From: Sulfurimicrobium sp963741495
GTDB lineage: Bacteria; Pseudomonadota; Gammaproteobacteria; Burkholderiales; Sulfuricellaceae
Length of the DNA: 26,165 nt
Reading direction: 5' to 3'
Assembly: GCA_963741495.1 (NCBI GenBank)
Contig: CAVUID010000003.1
Span: forward strand, 1-26,165
This document shows, piece after piece, positions 1 through 7,276 of this stretch. Position numbers and translations under genes: made by a program. Below the pieces are notes generated by a model that saw only the letters and a list, made by a program, of their open reading frames with translations, did no database searches and was not told the origin of the DNA. Each line of letters begins with the position of its first letter. Position 1 is the stretch's first letter.

Positions 1-2385
1 ATGAAAGACGAAATCGACAACAACACGCCGGACCTTTTCCCTCATCAGGATGTGACGGAAATAATCACTCACTCTGAACTGCCGCCGCCCGAGCCGCCAC
101 AACCGCCTGTGGATGTGCTGGCCGAAGATCCGCAGGACGATCTGGCCGACTACGCCAAGGCAGCCTATCTCGCCTATGCCATGGCGGTGTCCAAATCGCG
201 CGCCATCCCCGATGTGCGCGACGGGCAGAAGCCGGTGCAGCGGCGCATTCTCTACGCCATGCGCGAAATGGGCAATCGAGCCGGACAAGCCGCACAAGAA
301 GTCGGCGCGTATCGTCGGCGACGTGATCGGTAAATACCATCCGCACGGCGACAGCGCGGTGTACGAGGCGGCGGTGCGCATGGCGCAGGATTTCTCGCTG
401 CGCTATCCGCTGATCGACGGGCAGGGCAACTTCGGCAGCCTGGACGGCGATTCGGCGGCGGCGATGCGCTACACCGAAGTGCGCCTGACGCCGATTGCCC
501 AGCTGCTGCTGGCGGAACTGGATCAGGGCACGGTGGATTTCCGCCAGAATTACTGACGGATCATTTCAGGAGCCGGTGGTGCTGCCGGCGCGCCTGCCGT
601 TCCTGCTCCTGAATGGTGCTTCCGGGATCGGCGTGGGCATCGCTACCGAGGTGCCGTCGCACAACCTGCGCGAGGTCTGCGAAGCGGCAGCCTGCATGGT
701 GGAGTCTTCCGATTTCAGCGAAGCGCAGTTGTTGGACATGGTGCCGGGGCCGGACTTTCCCGGCGGCGGCCAGATTCTTTCCAGCCCGCACGAAATCCGC
801 AATGCCTATAGCACCGGGCGCGGCACCATTGCGGTGCGCGGCTCGCTACGTGTTCGAGGAAATGGCGCGCGGCCAGTGGCAGCTGGTGATCACCGAACTG
901 CCGCCGGGCGCGTCTGCCGCCAAGGTGCTGTCCGAGATCGAGGCGCTCACCAATCCAGTTCCTAAGCTGGGAAAAAAATCCCTCGACCAGTCGCAGACCC
1001 AGACCAAGACCCTGCTGCTTTCCCTGCTCGAGTCGGCGCGCGACGAATCCGACAAGGAGCAGTCGGTGCGCATCGTGTTCGGGCCCAAGAGCTCGCGCAT
1101 CGACCGCGATGAATTCGCTCGCACCCTGATGGCCTACACCAGCCTGGAAACCACGGTTTCGTTCAACCTGGTGCAGGTCGGACTGGACGGCAACCCGATG
1201 CAGAAGTCGCTGTTCACCATCATGAAGGAATGGTGCCAGTTCCGCGTCAAGACAGTCGAAAAGCGCCTCGGTCATCGCCTCGGCAAGGTCAATGATCGCA
1301 TCCATATCCTGGAAGGCCGGCACATCGTTTTCCTCAATATCGACGAGGTAATCCGCATCATCCGCCAGTCCGACGAACCCAAGGCCGCGCTGATCGAGCG
1401 TTTCGCGCTGTCCGATCGGCAGGCCGAGGATATTCTCGAGATCCGCCTGCGCCAGCTGTCACGGCTGGAAGGCATCAAGATCGAGCAGGAAATTGCCGAG
1501 CTCGGGAAGGAACAGGCCAAGCTGGAATCTTTACTCGCCAGCCCGGCGCGCATGAAATCCCTGGTGGCGCGCGAGATTCGTGAGGATGCCAAGAAATTCG
1601 GCGATGAGCGCCGTACCCTGATCGAGCCCTCGCGCCGCGCCTCGCTCTCCGAAGCCGCCGTGCTGGACGAGCCGGTGACCATCATTCTTTCCGAGAAGGG
1701 CTGGCTGCGTCAGCGCCAGGGGCATGGGGTCGATCTGGCTGCACTGTCCTTCAAGGAAGGCGACCGATTGTTCGCTGCGCTCGAATGCCGCTCGCCCGAT
1801 GCGCTGCTGCTGCTCGGCTCCGATGGCCGCGCCTATACGCAAAGTGCCGCGCAGATCCCCGGCGGCAAGGGCGATGGCGTGCCTGCCGCATCCCTGATGG
1901 GTTTGCAGGCGGGAACGCGCATCGTCGCCATGCTCACCGGCCAGCCCGAGGAGCAGGTGCTGCTGGCGAATTCCGGCGGTTATGGCTTCGTGACCACCAT
2001 CGGCGACATGCTCTCGCGCCAGAAGGGCGGCAAGCTGATCATGACGCTGGAGCCGGGAGAGCAGGTGCTGCCTCCGGCGCGTATCGCGCCCAAAGGTCAG
2101 CGTTACGTGGCCTGCGTGTCGGGCAGCGATCGCTTGCTGGTGTACGCGCTGGACGAGGTCCGGACCATGCCCAAGGGGCGCGGCGTGATCCTGATGGGGC
2201 TGGAGGAAAAAGACAGTCTCAAGCTCACCGCGGTGTTCGTGGATTCGCTTACCACCAGGGGCGTGCGGCGCGGCAGGGCAATCGAGGAAATGCCGCGTTT
2301 CGAGGTGGGACGCCGCGCCCGCAAGGGCACGCAGCTCAATCTGAAGGTTGAGGCGCTGTTGACCTCGACGGAAAAAACGGACTAA
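1..2385 (+). CDS. parC: DNA topoisomerase IV subunit A (ParC), interrupted by three frameshifts
   Basis: ParC is the DNA-cleaving subunit of topoisomerase IV, which works with ParE to decatenate daughter chromosomes. The reading passes through frames 1, 2, 3 and back to 1. The switches lie near 277-280, at 553-554 and at 840-841, and each looks like one extra base; removing them gives about 793 residues, normal for ParC. The pieces join cleanly: the first piece ends around YAMREMGNR and the second picks up at PDKPHKKSARIVGDVIG. KYHPHGDSAVYEA is the quinolone-resistance region, with the usual Ser and Glu present. AAMRYTEVRL carries the catalytic Tyr. After 850 the C-terminal domain is open to the stop. 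The start is the first base of the window, so an upstream start cannot be excluded. The breaks could be real decay, but uninterrupted conservation in every piece argues for sequence error. Confidence 0.93.
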
Positions 2386-2392
2386 GGGAGAG

Positions 2393-2412
2393 CAGGCTGG
2401 TTCGCCGGCCTG
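2393..2412 (+). other. 8-bp hairpin with TTCG loop after parC
   Basis: CAGGCTGG and CCGGCCTG pair over 8 bp, with one G-T wobble, around a TTCG loop. The hairpin sits just after the parC stop and 12 nt before the next start codon. No T-run follows, so it is not a standard terminator. It may lie in the leader of the downstream gene or stabilise an RNA end. Confidence 0.4.
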
Positions 2413-2424
2413 AAACTTCGGCTC

Positions 2425-3864
2425 ATGGGCCAGGAAATCACCCTCACGCAATTTTCGGAAGCTGACTTTCAGCAGTTTCGTGACAGGCTGTCTGCCGAAA
2501 CCGCCAGCCTGCGCCGGTTTGCAGCGACGGGCGGCTTTTCGGATACGCGCTTTATCGCCGGTTTCGAACTGGAGGCCTGGCTGCTGGATCATGCCGGCTT
2601 TCCCAATCCGGTCAATGAAGCCTTTCTGCACAAGCTGAACGACCCCATGGTGGTGCCGGAACTTTCGCGCTTCAACGTGGAACTGAATGCGCCGCCGGTC
2701 GAAATAAGGGCTGGCGTGCTGGCCGCCATGGAAGAATCGCTCAGGACAACCTGGGAACGCTGCCAGAGCGTGGCCCACGGCATGGATACGGTGCTGGCGA
2801 TGATCGGCACTTTGCCGACCATCCGCGACGCGGACCTCTGTCTTGCCAATATCTCGGCCATGAAACGCTACGATGCGCTCAATGCGCAGATACTGCAGCA
2901 GCGCGATGGCGCGCCGATCCGCATCGATATCCAGGGCCAGGATCATCTCCAGACCCATCGTCCGGATGTGATGCTGGAAGCGGCAACCACTTCATTCCAG
3001 CTGCACTTGCAGGTGCCGTTCGATCAGGCGGCGCGTTATTACAACGCCTCGCTGATTACTTGTGCACCCTTGCTGGCAGCCAGCACCAATTCGCCTTTGC
3101 TGTTCGGCCATCGCCTGTGGCAGGAAACCCGCGTGCCGCTGTTCGAGCAGGCGGTCGAACTGGGCGGCTATGCGGGACTGGCCGAGCAAACTATCAGGCG
3201 GGTGACGTTTGGCCGGGGCTATGTGTCGGAAAGCCTGCTGGAACTGTTCGAGGAAAATTTCGAGCATTATCCGGCGCTGCTGCCAGTGCATCTGGATGAA
3301 GCGCCGGATGACTTTCCGCATTTGCGCCTGCATAACGGCGCAATCTGGCGCTGGGTAAGGCCGCTGATCGGCTTCGATGCGGCCGGGCTTGCCCACGTAC
3401 GGCTGGAGCAGCGGGTATTGCCCAGCGGGCCGTCGCTGCTGGATATGGTGGCCAATGCCGCATTTTATTATGGACTGGTGCATGCGCTGGCCCGGTCTGG
3501 CGAAACGCTTTCGCGCGATCTGCCTTTTGCCGCTACGCGCAGCAATTTTTATGCGGCTGCGCGACAGGGGCTGGAAGCCGAACTGATGTGGCTGGATGGC
3601 CGCTCCTATGCGGCGCACGCGCTCATTCTTGAAATCTGCCTGCCGCTGGCGCGCCAGGGCTTGCAGGCATTTGGCTTGCCCGACAGCGAAATCGAGCATT
3701 ATCTCGGCGTGGTGGAAGCCCGCACGCAATCGGGGCAGACCGGGGCGCAATGGCAGCTGCAACAACTGGAGGCAACAAACGGAGATGTACACCGCATGAT
3801 GAGCGATTACCTGGAAAACCAGCGCTCCGGCTCGCCCGTGCATGAATGGTGCGCCGGATGCTGA
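2425..3864 (+). CDS. GCS2-family carboxylate-amine ligase (glutamate-cysteine ligase-like)
   Basis: This 479-residue protein resembles the glutamate-cysteine ligase family 2 (Pfam GCS2). Members use ATP to join an amino acid's carboxylate to an amine. Supporting signals include FIAGFELEAWLLD near residue 37 (the acidic start of the fold), NVELNAPP near residue 88, SFQLHLQVP near residue 190 and ASTNSPLLFGHRLWQETR near 215; the last is the typical NSP-plus-Arg substrate motif. There is no signal peptide or membrane segment. The 3' end overlaps the next gene by 19 nt on the same strand, so the two are almost certainly co-translated. The start codon has no strong ribosome binding site in front of it and is uncertain. 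The true substrate is unknown: GCS2 proteins include both real glutathione enzymes and ligases of other specificity, and the deacylase partner hints at a different product. Confidence 0.8.
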   Translation: MGQEITLTQFSEADFQQFRDRLSAETASLRRFAATGGFSDTRFIAGFELEAWLLDHAGFPNPVNEAFLHKLNDPMVVPELSRFNVELNAPPVEIRAGVLAAMEESLRTTWERCQSVAHGMDTVLAMIGTLPTIRDADLCLANISAMKRYDALNAQILQQRDGAPIRIDIQGQDHLQTHRPDVMLEAATTSFQLHLQVPFDQAARYYNASLITCAPLLAASTNSPLLFGHRLWQETRVPLFEQAVELGGYAGLAEQTIRRVTFGRGYVSESLLELFEENFEHYPALLPVHLDEAPDDFPHLRLHNGAIWRWVRPLIGFDAAGLAHVRLEQRVLPSGPSLLDMVANAAFYYGLVHALARSGETLSRDLPFAATRSNFYAAARQGLEAELMWLDGRSYAAHALILEICLPLARQGLQAFGLPDSEIEHYLGVVEARTQSGQTGAQWQLQQLEATNGDVHRMMSDYLENQRSGSPVHEWCAGC

Positions 3865-4865
3865 CCCAGTACGAATCCCTCCCGCAAGGCCTGCTCGACC
3901 TGCCTGCCTCGCGGCTGGGCGAGGTGCTGCCTGGCCCGGCGCTGATTCACCTGCCGGGGAGGCATACGCTGCCGCTGTTCGTCTCGGTGCTGTTGCACGG
4001 CAACGAAGATACGGGCTGGCTTGCAGCACAGGAAATACTCCGGAAATATGCGGCGGCCGAGTTGCCGAGAGCCTTGTCGCTATTCATCGGCAATGTCGCG
4101 GCGGCACGTTCGGGGGTGCGCCGGCTCGATGATCAGCCGGATTACAACCGGGTCTGGCCGGGCTGCGAGGAAGCGCACCCAGCCGAACGAGCGATGATGC
4201 AGGAGGTGGTCGATGCGATGCGTGCACGCGGCGTTTTCGCCAGCATCGACATCCACAACAATACCGGGCTGAATCCGCATTACGCCTGCGTGAACCGGCT
4301 GGATCAGGCGTTCCTGCATCTGGCCGCGCTGTTTTCCCGCATCGTGGTGTATTTCATCCGCCCGCGCGGCGTGCAGTCGGCTGCTTTTGCCGAACTGTGC
4401 CCGGCGGTCACGCTGGAGTGCGGTAAGCCCGGCACGCCCGGTAGCGTCGAGCATGCCGTTTTGTTCCTGGAAGCCTGCCTGCATTTGTCTGAATTTCCGG
4501 CACATCCGGTTGCGCCGCACGATATCGACCTGTTTCATACGGTGGCCACGGTCAAGGTGCCGGAGCAGGCCAGCTTCGGCTTCGCTGCGCCGGATGCGGA
4601 CATCGACTTTGTATCCGAACTGGATCATTTCAATTTCCGCGAACTGGCGCGCGGCGAACGCCTCGGGCGAGTGCGGGAAGGCAGTCCGGTCCGCTTGCAG
4701 GTGCGGGATGAAAACGACATTGACATTGGCATGCGCCTGTTCGATTATTGTCAGGGCGAGATCACGCTCAGACAGCCCCTGATGCCGGCGATGCTAACGC
4801 GCGACGAGCGGGTAATAAGGCAGGATTGCCTGTGTTATCTGATGGAGCGGATCGGGGTGCCCTGA
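3846..4865 (+). CDS. Succinylglutamate desuccinylase/aspartoacylase-like zinc hydrolase (M14 family)
   Basis: This 339-residue protein belongs to the AstE/AspA group of zinc carboxypeptidase-fold enzymes, which remove acyl groups from amino acids. The zinc ligands are visible: HGNE (His51, Glu54) and DIHNN (His138). FIGNVAAARSGVRRLDDQPDYNR matches the family's substrate-binding Asn/Arg segment. VTLECGKPG carries the probable catalytic Glu192. The C-terminal 120 residues look like the usual beta domain. The gene starts inside the end of the GCS2-like gene, and a second ATG four codons later (3858) is an alternative start. A terminator lies 32 nt after the stop, closing the pair. The substrate cannot be read from sequence. 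The coupling suggests that the two enzymes act on the same N-acyl or gamma-glutamyl compound; this is inference. Confidence 0.8.
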   Translation: MVRRMLTQYESLPQGLLDLPASRLGEVLPGPALIHLPGRHTLPLFVSVLLHGNEDTGWLAAQEILRKYAAAELPRALSLFIGNVAAARSGVRRLDDQPDYNRVWPGCEEAHPAERAMMQEVVDAMRARGVFASIDIHNNTGLNPHYACVNRLDQAFLHLAALFSRIVVYFIRPRGVQSAAFAELCPAVTLECGKPGTPGSVEHAVLFLEACLHLSEFPAHPVAPHDIDLFHTVATVKVPEQASFGFAAPDADIDFVSELDHFNFRELARGERLGRVREGSPVRLQVRDENDIDIGMRLFDYCQGEITLRQPLMPAMLTRDERVIRQDCLCYLMERIGVP

Positions 4866-4896
4866 TCAATTTGCAGTGATTGAATTCGCTGATCGC

Positions 4897-4930
4897 TGGG
4901 CTGGCTTTCGTGTCAGCCCAAATTCTTTTT
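4897..4930 (+). terminator. Rho-independent terminator
   Basis: TGGGCTG pairs perfectly with CAGCCCA across a 10-nt loop that can tighten by two more pairs. AATTCTTTTT follows. It lies 32 nt downstream of the zinc hydrolase stop and ends the ligase/hydrolase unit. Confidence 0.75.
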
Positions 4931-4961
4931 ATGCTTGTATCCTTTCTCGAAATGAGGCGTA

Positions 4962-4979
4962 TGATCATATATAAGAACT
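4962..4979. promoter_or_regulatory. Degenerate copy of the TCTTATATAAGA operator
   Basis: TGATCATATATAAGAACT matches the perfect 18-nt palindrome seen twice later in the window at 12 of 18 positions, including the run TATATAAGA. It lies 24 nt upstream of the redox-protein start, where a repressor or a promoter -10 could sit. The left arm is poor, so it may simply be an AT-rich promoter. Confidence 0.3.
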
Positions 4980-5003
4980 TGCTAATGTATTTGGGAGACG
5001 ATC

Positions 5004-5489
5004 ATGAGCAATGAAGATAAACCGGGCCTGGGTGAACAGGCCTACGAGAAAGCGGTCAAGTACGAACTGGATTATGGCTGTTGCCCGCAATGCGTCCTGG
5101 CCACGGTGCAGGAGACGGTGGGTATTGTCGATGACAGTACCATCAAGGCCAGTCATGGCCTTTCCGGCGGGGGCGGCTTGATGGCGCAGGGAGCGTGCGG
5201 CGCGCTGACGGGTGGCCTGATGGCGCTCAGCGCGAAATATGGCCGGGATCGCGACAAGCTCGACAAAGGCCGCTGCATCAACAATTTCAAGAAAACCAAG
5301 GAACTGGTCGAACGTTTCCAGCAGGAGTTCGGGGGTATTACCTGCGAGGATTTGCAGAAACAGTTCACCGGCCGCACCTACGATATGTGGAATGCGGCGG
5401 AATATCAGGCGTTCAGCGATGCACGCGGCAAGCAGTGCGCCCACGCCACCGGAACGGTCACCAAATGGGTGGTCGAGATGATGAAGTGA
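5004..5489 (+). CDS. C_GCAxxG_C_C family redox-type protein
   Basis: This small protein of 161 residues has the cysteine pattern that names the C_GCAxxG_C_C family. YGCCPQC gives Cys26, Cys27 and Cys30. GACGALTGG gives Cys65 in a glycine-rich turn. KGRCINN, GITCEDL and GKQCAHA give Cys91, Cys114 and Cys145. The family is annotated as putatively redox-active, with cysteines that could form disulfides or bind a metal cluster; its reaction is not established. There is no signal peptide, so it is probably cytoplasmic. GGGAG lies 8 nt before the ATG and supports this start. The gene stands alone between a terminator and the radical SAM gene. A degenerate palindrome upstream resembles the operators near the GntR and CxxCH genes, hinting at shared control. 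Confidence 0.8.
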   Translation: MSNEDKPGLGEQAYEKAVKYELDYGCCPQCVLATVQETVGIVDDSTIKASHGLSGGGGLMAQGACGALTGGLMALSAKYGRDRDKLDKGRCINNFKKTKELVERFQQEFGGITCEDLQKQFTGRTYDMWNAAEYQAFSDARGKQCAHATGTVTKWVVEMMK

Positions 5490-5501
5490 CGCTGCTCTCT
5501 G

Positions 5502-5536
5502 GCGGCTGAATCAAATGCCTGTAACAAATCAGCCGC
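5502..5536 (+). other. Inverted repeat after the redox-protein gene
   Basis: GCGGCTGA and TCAGCCGC form a perfect 8-bp stem with a 19-nt loop, 13 nt after the stop codon. No T-run follows on the plus strand. It could be a Rho-dependent 3' end or a weak terminator. Confidence 0.35.
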
Positions 5537-5639
5537 AAAATGCACAATTTAAGACCATGCAGTAACTGCACGGGGGTTCCGGTTTTATTCCAGTGATGTC
5601 CGGATTTTTATAACAACAATTACCCATACTGGAAATGTC

Positions 5640-7205
5640 ATGTCTTCTGAAACACAGTCTGTACTTTATATCCGCCTGCCGTGCTGGAAAATCTACCCGG
5701 GCGGCGTGATCTATGTCGCGGATTACATCCACAAGCAGCGTCCCGGCATCCGGCAGCATCTGCTCGATCTGGCCCTGGTTGCACCCGCCGACCGCAAACG
5801 CGTACTGAAGGAACACCTCGATTCGCTGCGGCCGGATATCGTGGCTTTTTCCTGGCGCAACATGCAGTCCTTCGGCCCGCACCCGGAAGACGATGCGCTC
5901 GACGTGGTGATGAATTTCGATTATTCGACCAACTGGAAGCGCAAGCTGAAAGCGGCCAAAAGCGCTTTTTCCATCATCTATGATTACACCGCCAGCCGCC
6001 TGAATAATTTCGGCTACATGAAACTGGTGCGCAAGATGCTGCCTGCAACGCGCATCGTGGTGGGTGGCACGGCAGTCTCGATTTTTGGCAAATACGTAGC
6101 CGAGAAATGCCCCACCGACACGGTGATCGTGATCGGCGAAGGGGAGGACGCCATGCTCTCCATTGTCGATGGCTTCAGTCAACCTGCCGGGGAAGTTTAT
6201 TACAAGGACTATACCGGGCACATTGAACACCGCCCGCGTGCCGAAACCTTCGACCTGCGCCAGCTGACGGCGGTGGACTTTCCTTATGTCGAATCGATAT
6301 TTCCCGATTTCCACAGCTATATCAACGACGACATCGGCGTGCACACCAAGCGCGGCTGTCCGTTCCAGTGCCATTTCTGCCTCTACAACAAGATCGAGGG
6401 CGCGCATCAGCGTTACCGCGATCCGGTCGAGATCGTCAAGGAGATCGAGGCGCTGAACTTGAACTATGGCGTCAAGCGAGTCTGGTTTACCGACGCGCAA
6501 TTCTGTTCGACCAAAAAAAGCACGGAACATGTCGGCCTGATTCTGGACGAACTGCTGCCGAAAAAGCTGGACATCACCTGGACGGGTTACCTGCGCCTCA
6601 ATCACCTGACCCCGGAACTGGCGCAGAAAATGCTCGCTAGCGGCCTGAGCAGCGTCGATCTGTCCTTCACCGGGTCACAGGAAATCATCGACAAGCTGAC
6701 CCTGGGCTATTCGCTGGAACAGCAGATGGACGCTTTCCGCATGTTCAGGACCAGTGCTTTCACCGACCAGAAAATCAAGCTCTACATGCCGCTCAACGCG
6801 CCGGGAGAAACCGTCCACACCCTGCGCATGACCATCGAAAAAATCAAGGAACTGTACGAGATGTTCGGCCGCGACAACGTGCTGCCGTTCATCTTCTTCA
6901 TCGGCATCCAGCCCAATACGCCGGTGGAGCGGCTGCTGATCAAACAGGGTTATCTGAAGCCGGACTACAATCCGCTTTCGCTCAATCCCTTTGTGATCAA
7001 GAAGCTACTCTACAATCCGGAGCCGCTGGGCCGCCTGATTGGCCGCGCGTATCTCGAAGCGGTCGATACGCTCGACTCCAGCAGCGAATATATCGGTCGT
7101 CTGACCATGGAAATCATCGAGCGTGAACTGAGCCGCATGCCTATTGGGCGCAAAAACCGTCCCCTGGTCGCGCCCAGCTTGCCCGTGCTGAATGCGCGCA
7201 AGTGA
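5640..7205 (+). CDS. B12-binding-domain radical SAM protein
   Basis: This 521-residue protein has an N-terminal cobalamin-binding-like Rossmann region (about residues 5-175), opening with VLYIRLPCWKIYPGGV and including IVVGGTAVSIFG and VIVIGEGEDA. A radical SAM barrel follows, with the [4Fe-4S] motif RGCPFQCHFC (Cys240, Cys244, Cys247). VWFTDAQF, TWTGYLRLN and SGLSSVDLSFTGS are typical barrel strands. Such enzymes use S-adenosylmethionine and often cobalamin for radical methylation or ring chemistry. The opening region reminds me of the PhpK-like P-methyltransferase branch, but I cannot confirm that. The substrate is unknown. GGAA lies 7 nt before the ATG. The gene appears monocistronic, with 150 nt upstream and a convergent gene downstream. 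There is no membrane segment. Confidence 0.82.
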   Translation: MSSETQSVLYIRLPCWKIYPGGVIYVADYIHKQRPGIRQHLLDLALVAPADRKRVLKEHLDSLRPDIVAFSWRNMQSFGPHPEDDALDVVMNFDYSTNWKRKLKAAKSAFSIIYDYTASRLNNFGYMKLVRKMLPATRIVVGGTAVSIFGKYVAEKCPTDTVIVIGEGEDAMLSIVDGFSQPAGEVYYKDYTGHIEHRPRAETFDLRQLTAVDFPYVESIFPDFHSYINDDIGVHTKRGCPFQCHFCLYNKIEGAHQRYRDPVEIVKEIEALNLNYGVKRVWFTDAQFCSTKKSTEHVGLILDELLPKKLDITWTGYLRLNHLTPELAQKMLASGLSSVDLSFTGSQEIIDKLTLGYSLEQQMDAFRMFRTSAFTDQKIKLYMPLNAPGETVHTLRMTIEKIKELYEMFGRDNVLPFIFFIGIQPNTPVERLLIKQGYLKPDYNPLSLNPFVIKKLLYNPEPLGRLIGRAYLEAVDTLDSSSEYIGRLTMEIIERELSRMPIGRKNRPLVAPSLPVLNARK

Positions 7206-7276
7206 GCGGCTCAGCAACGGGCAGGGCAGCGCCTGTGCTTCGCCCGGAGTATCGGTAGGCTGAATGCCGGGCGCGC

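Noticed and set aside
1531..2958. 475-codon minus-strand frame opposite parC and the GCS2-like gene
   Set aside because: It spans two well-supported plus-strand genes and the gap between them, with no domain signal.
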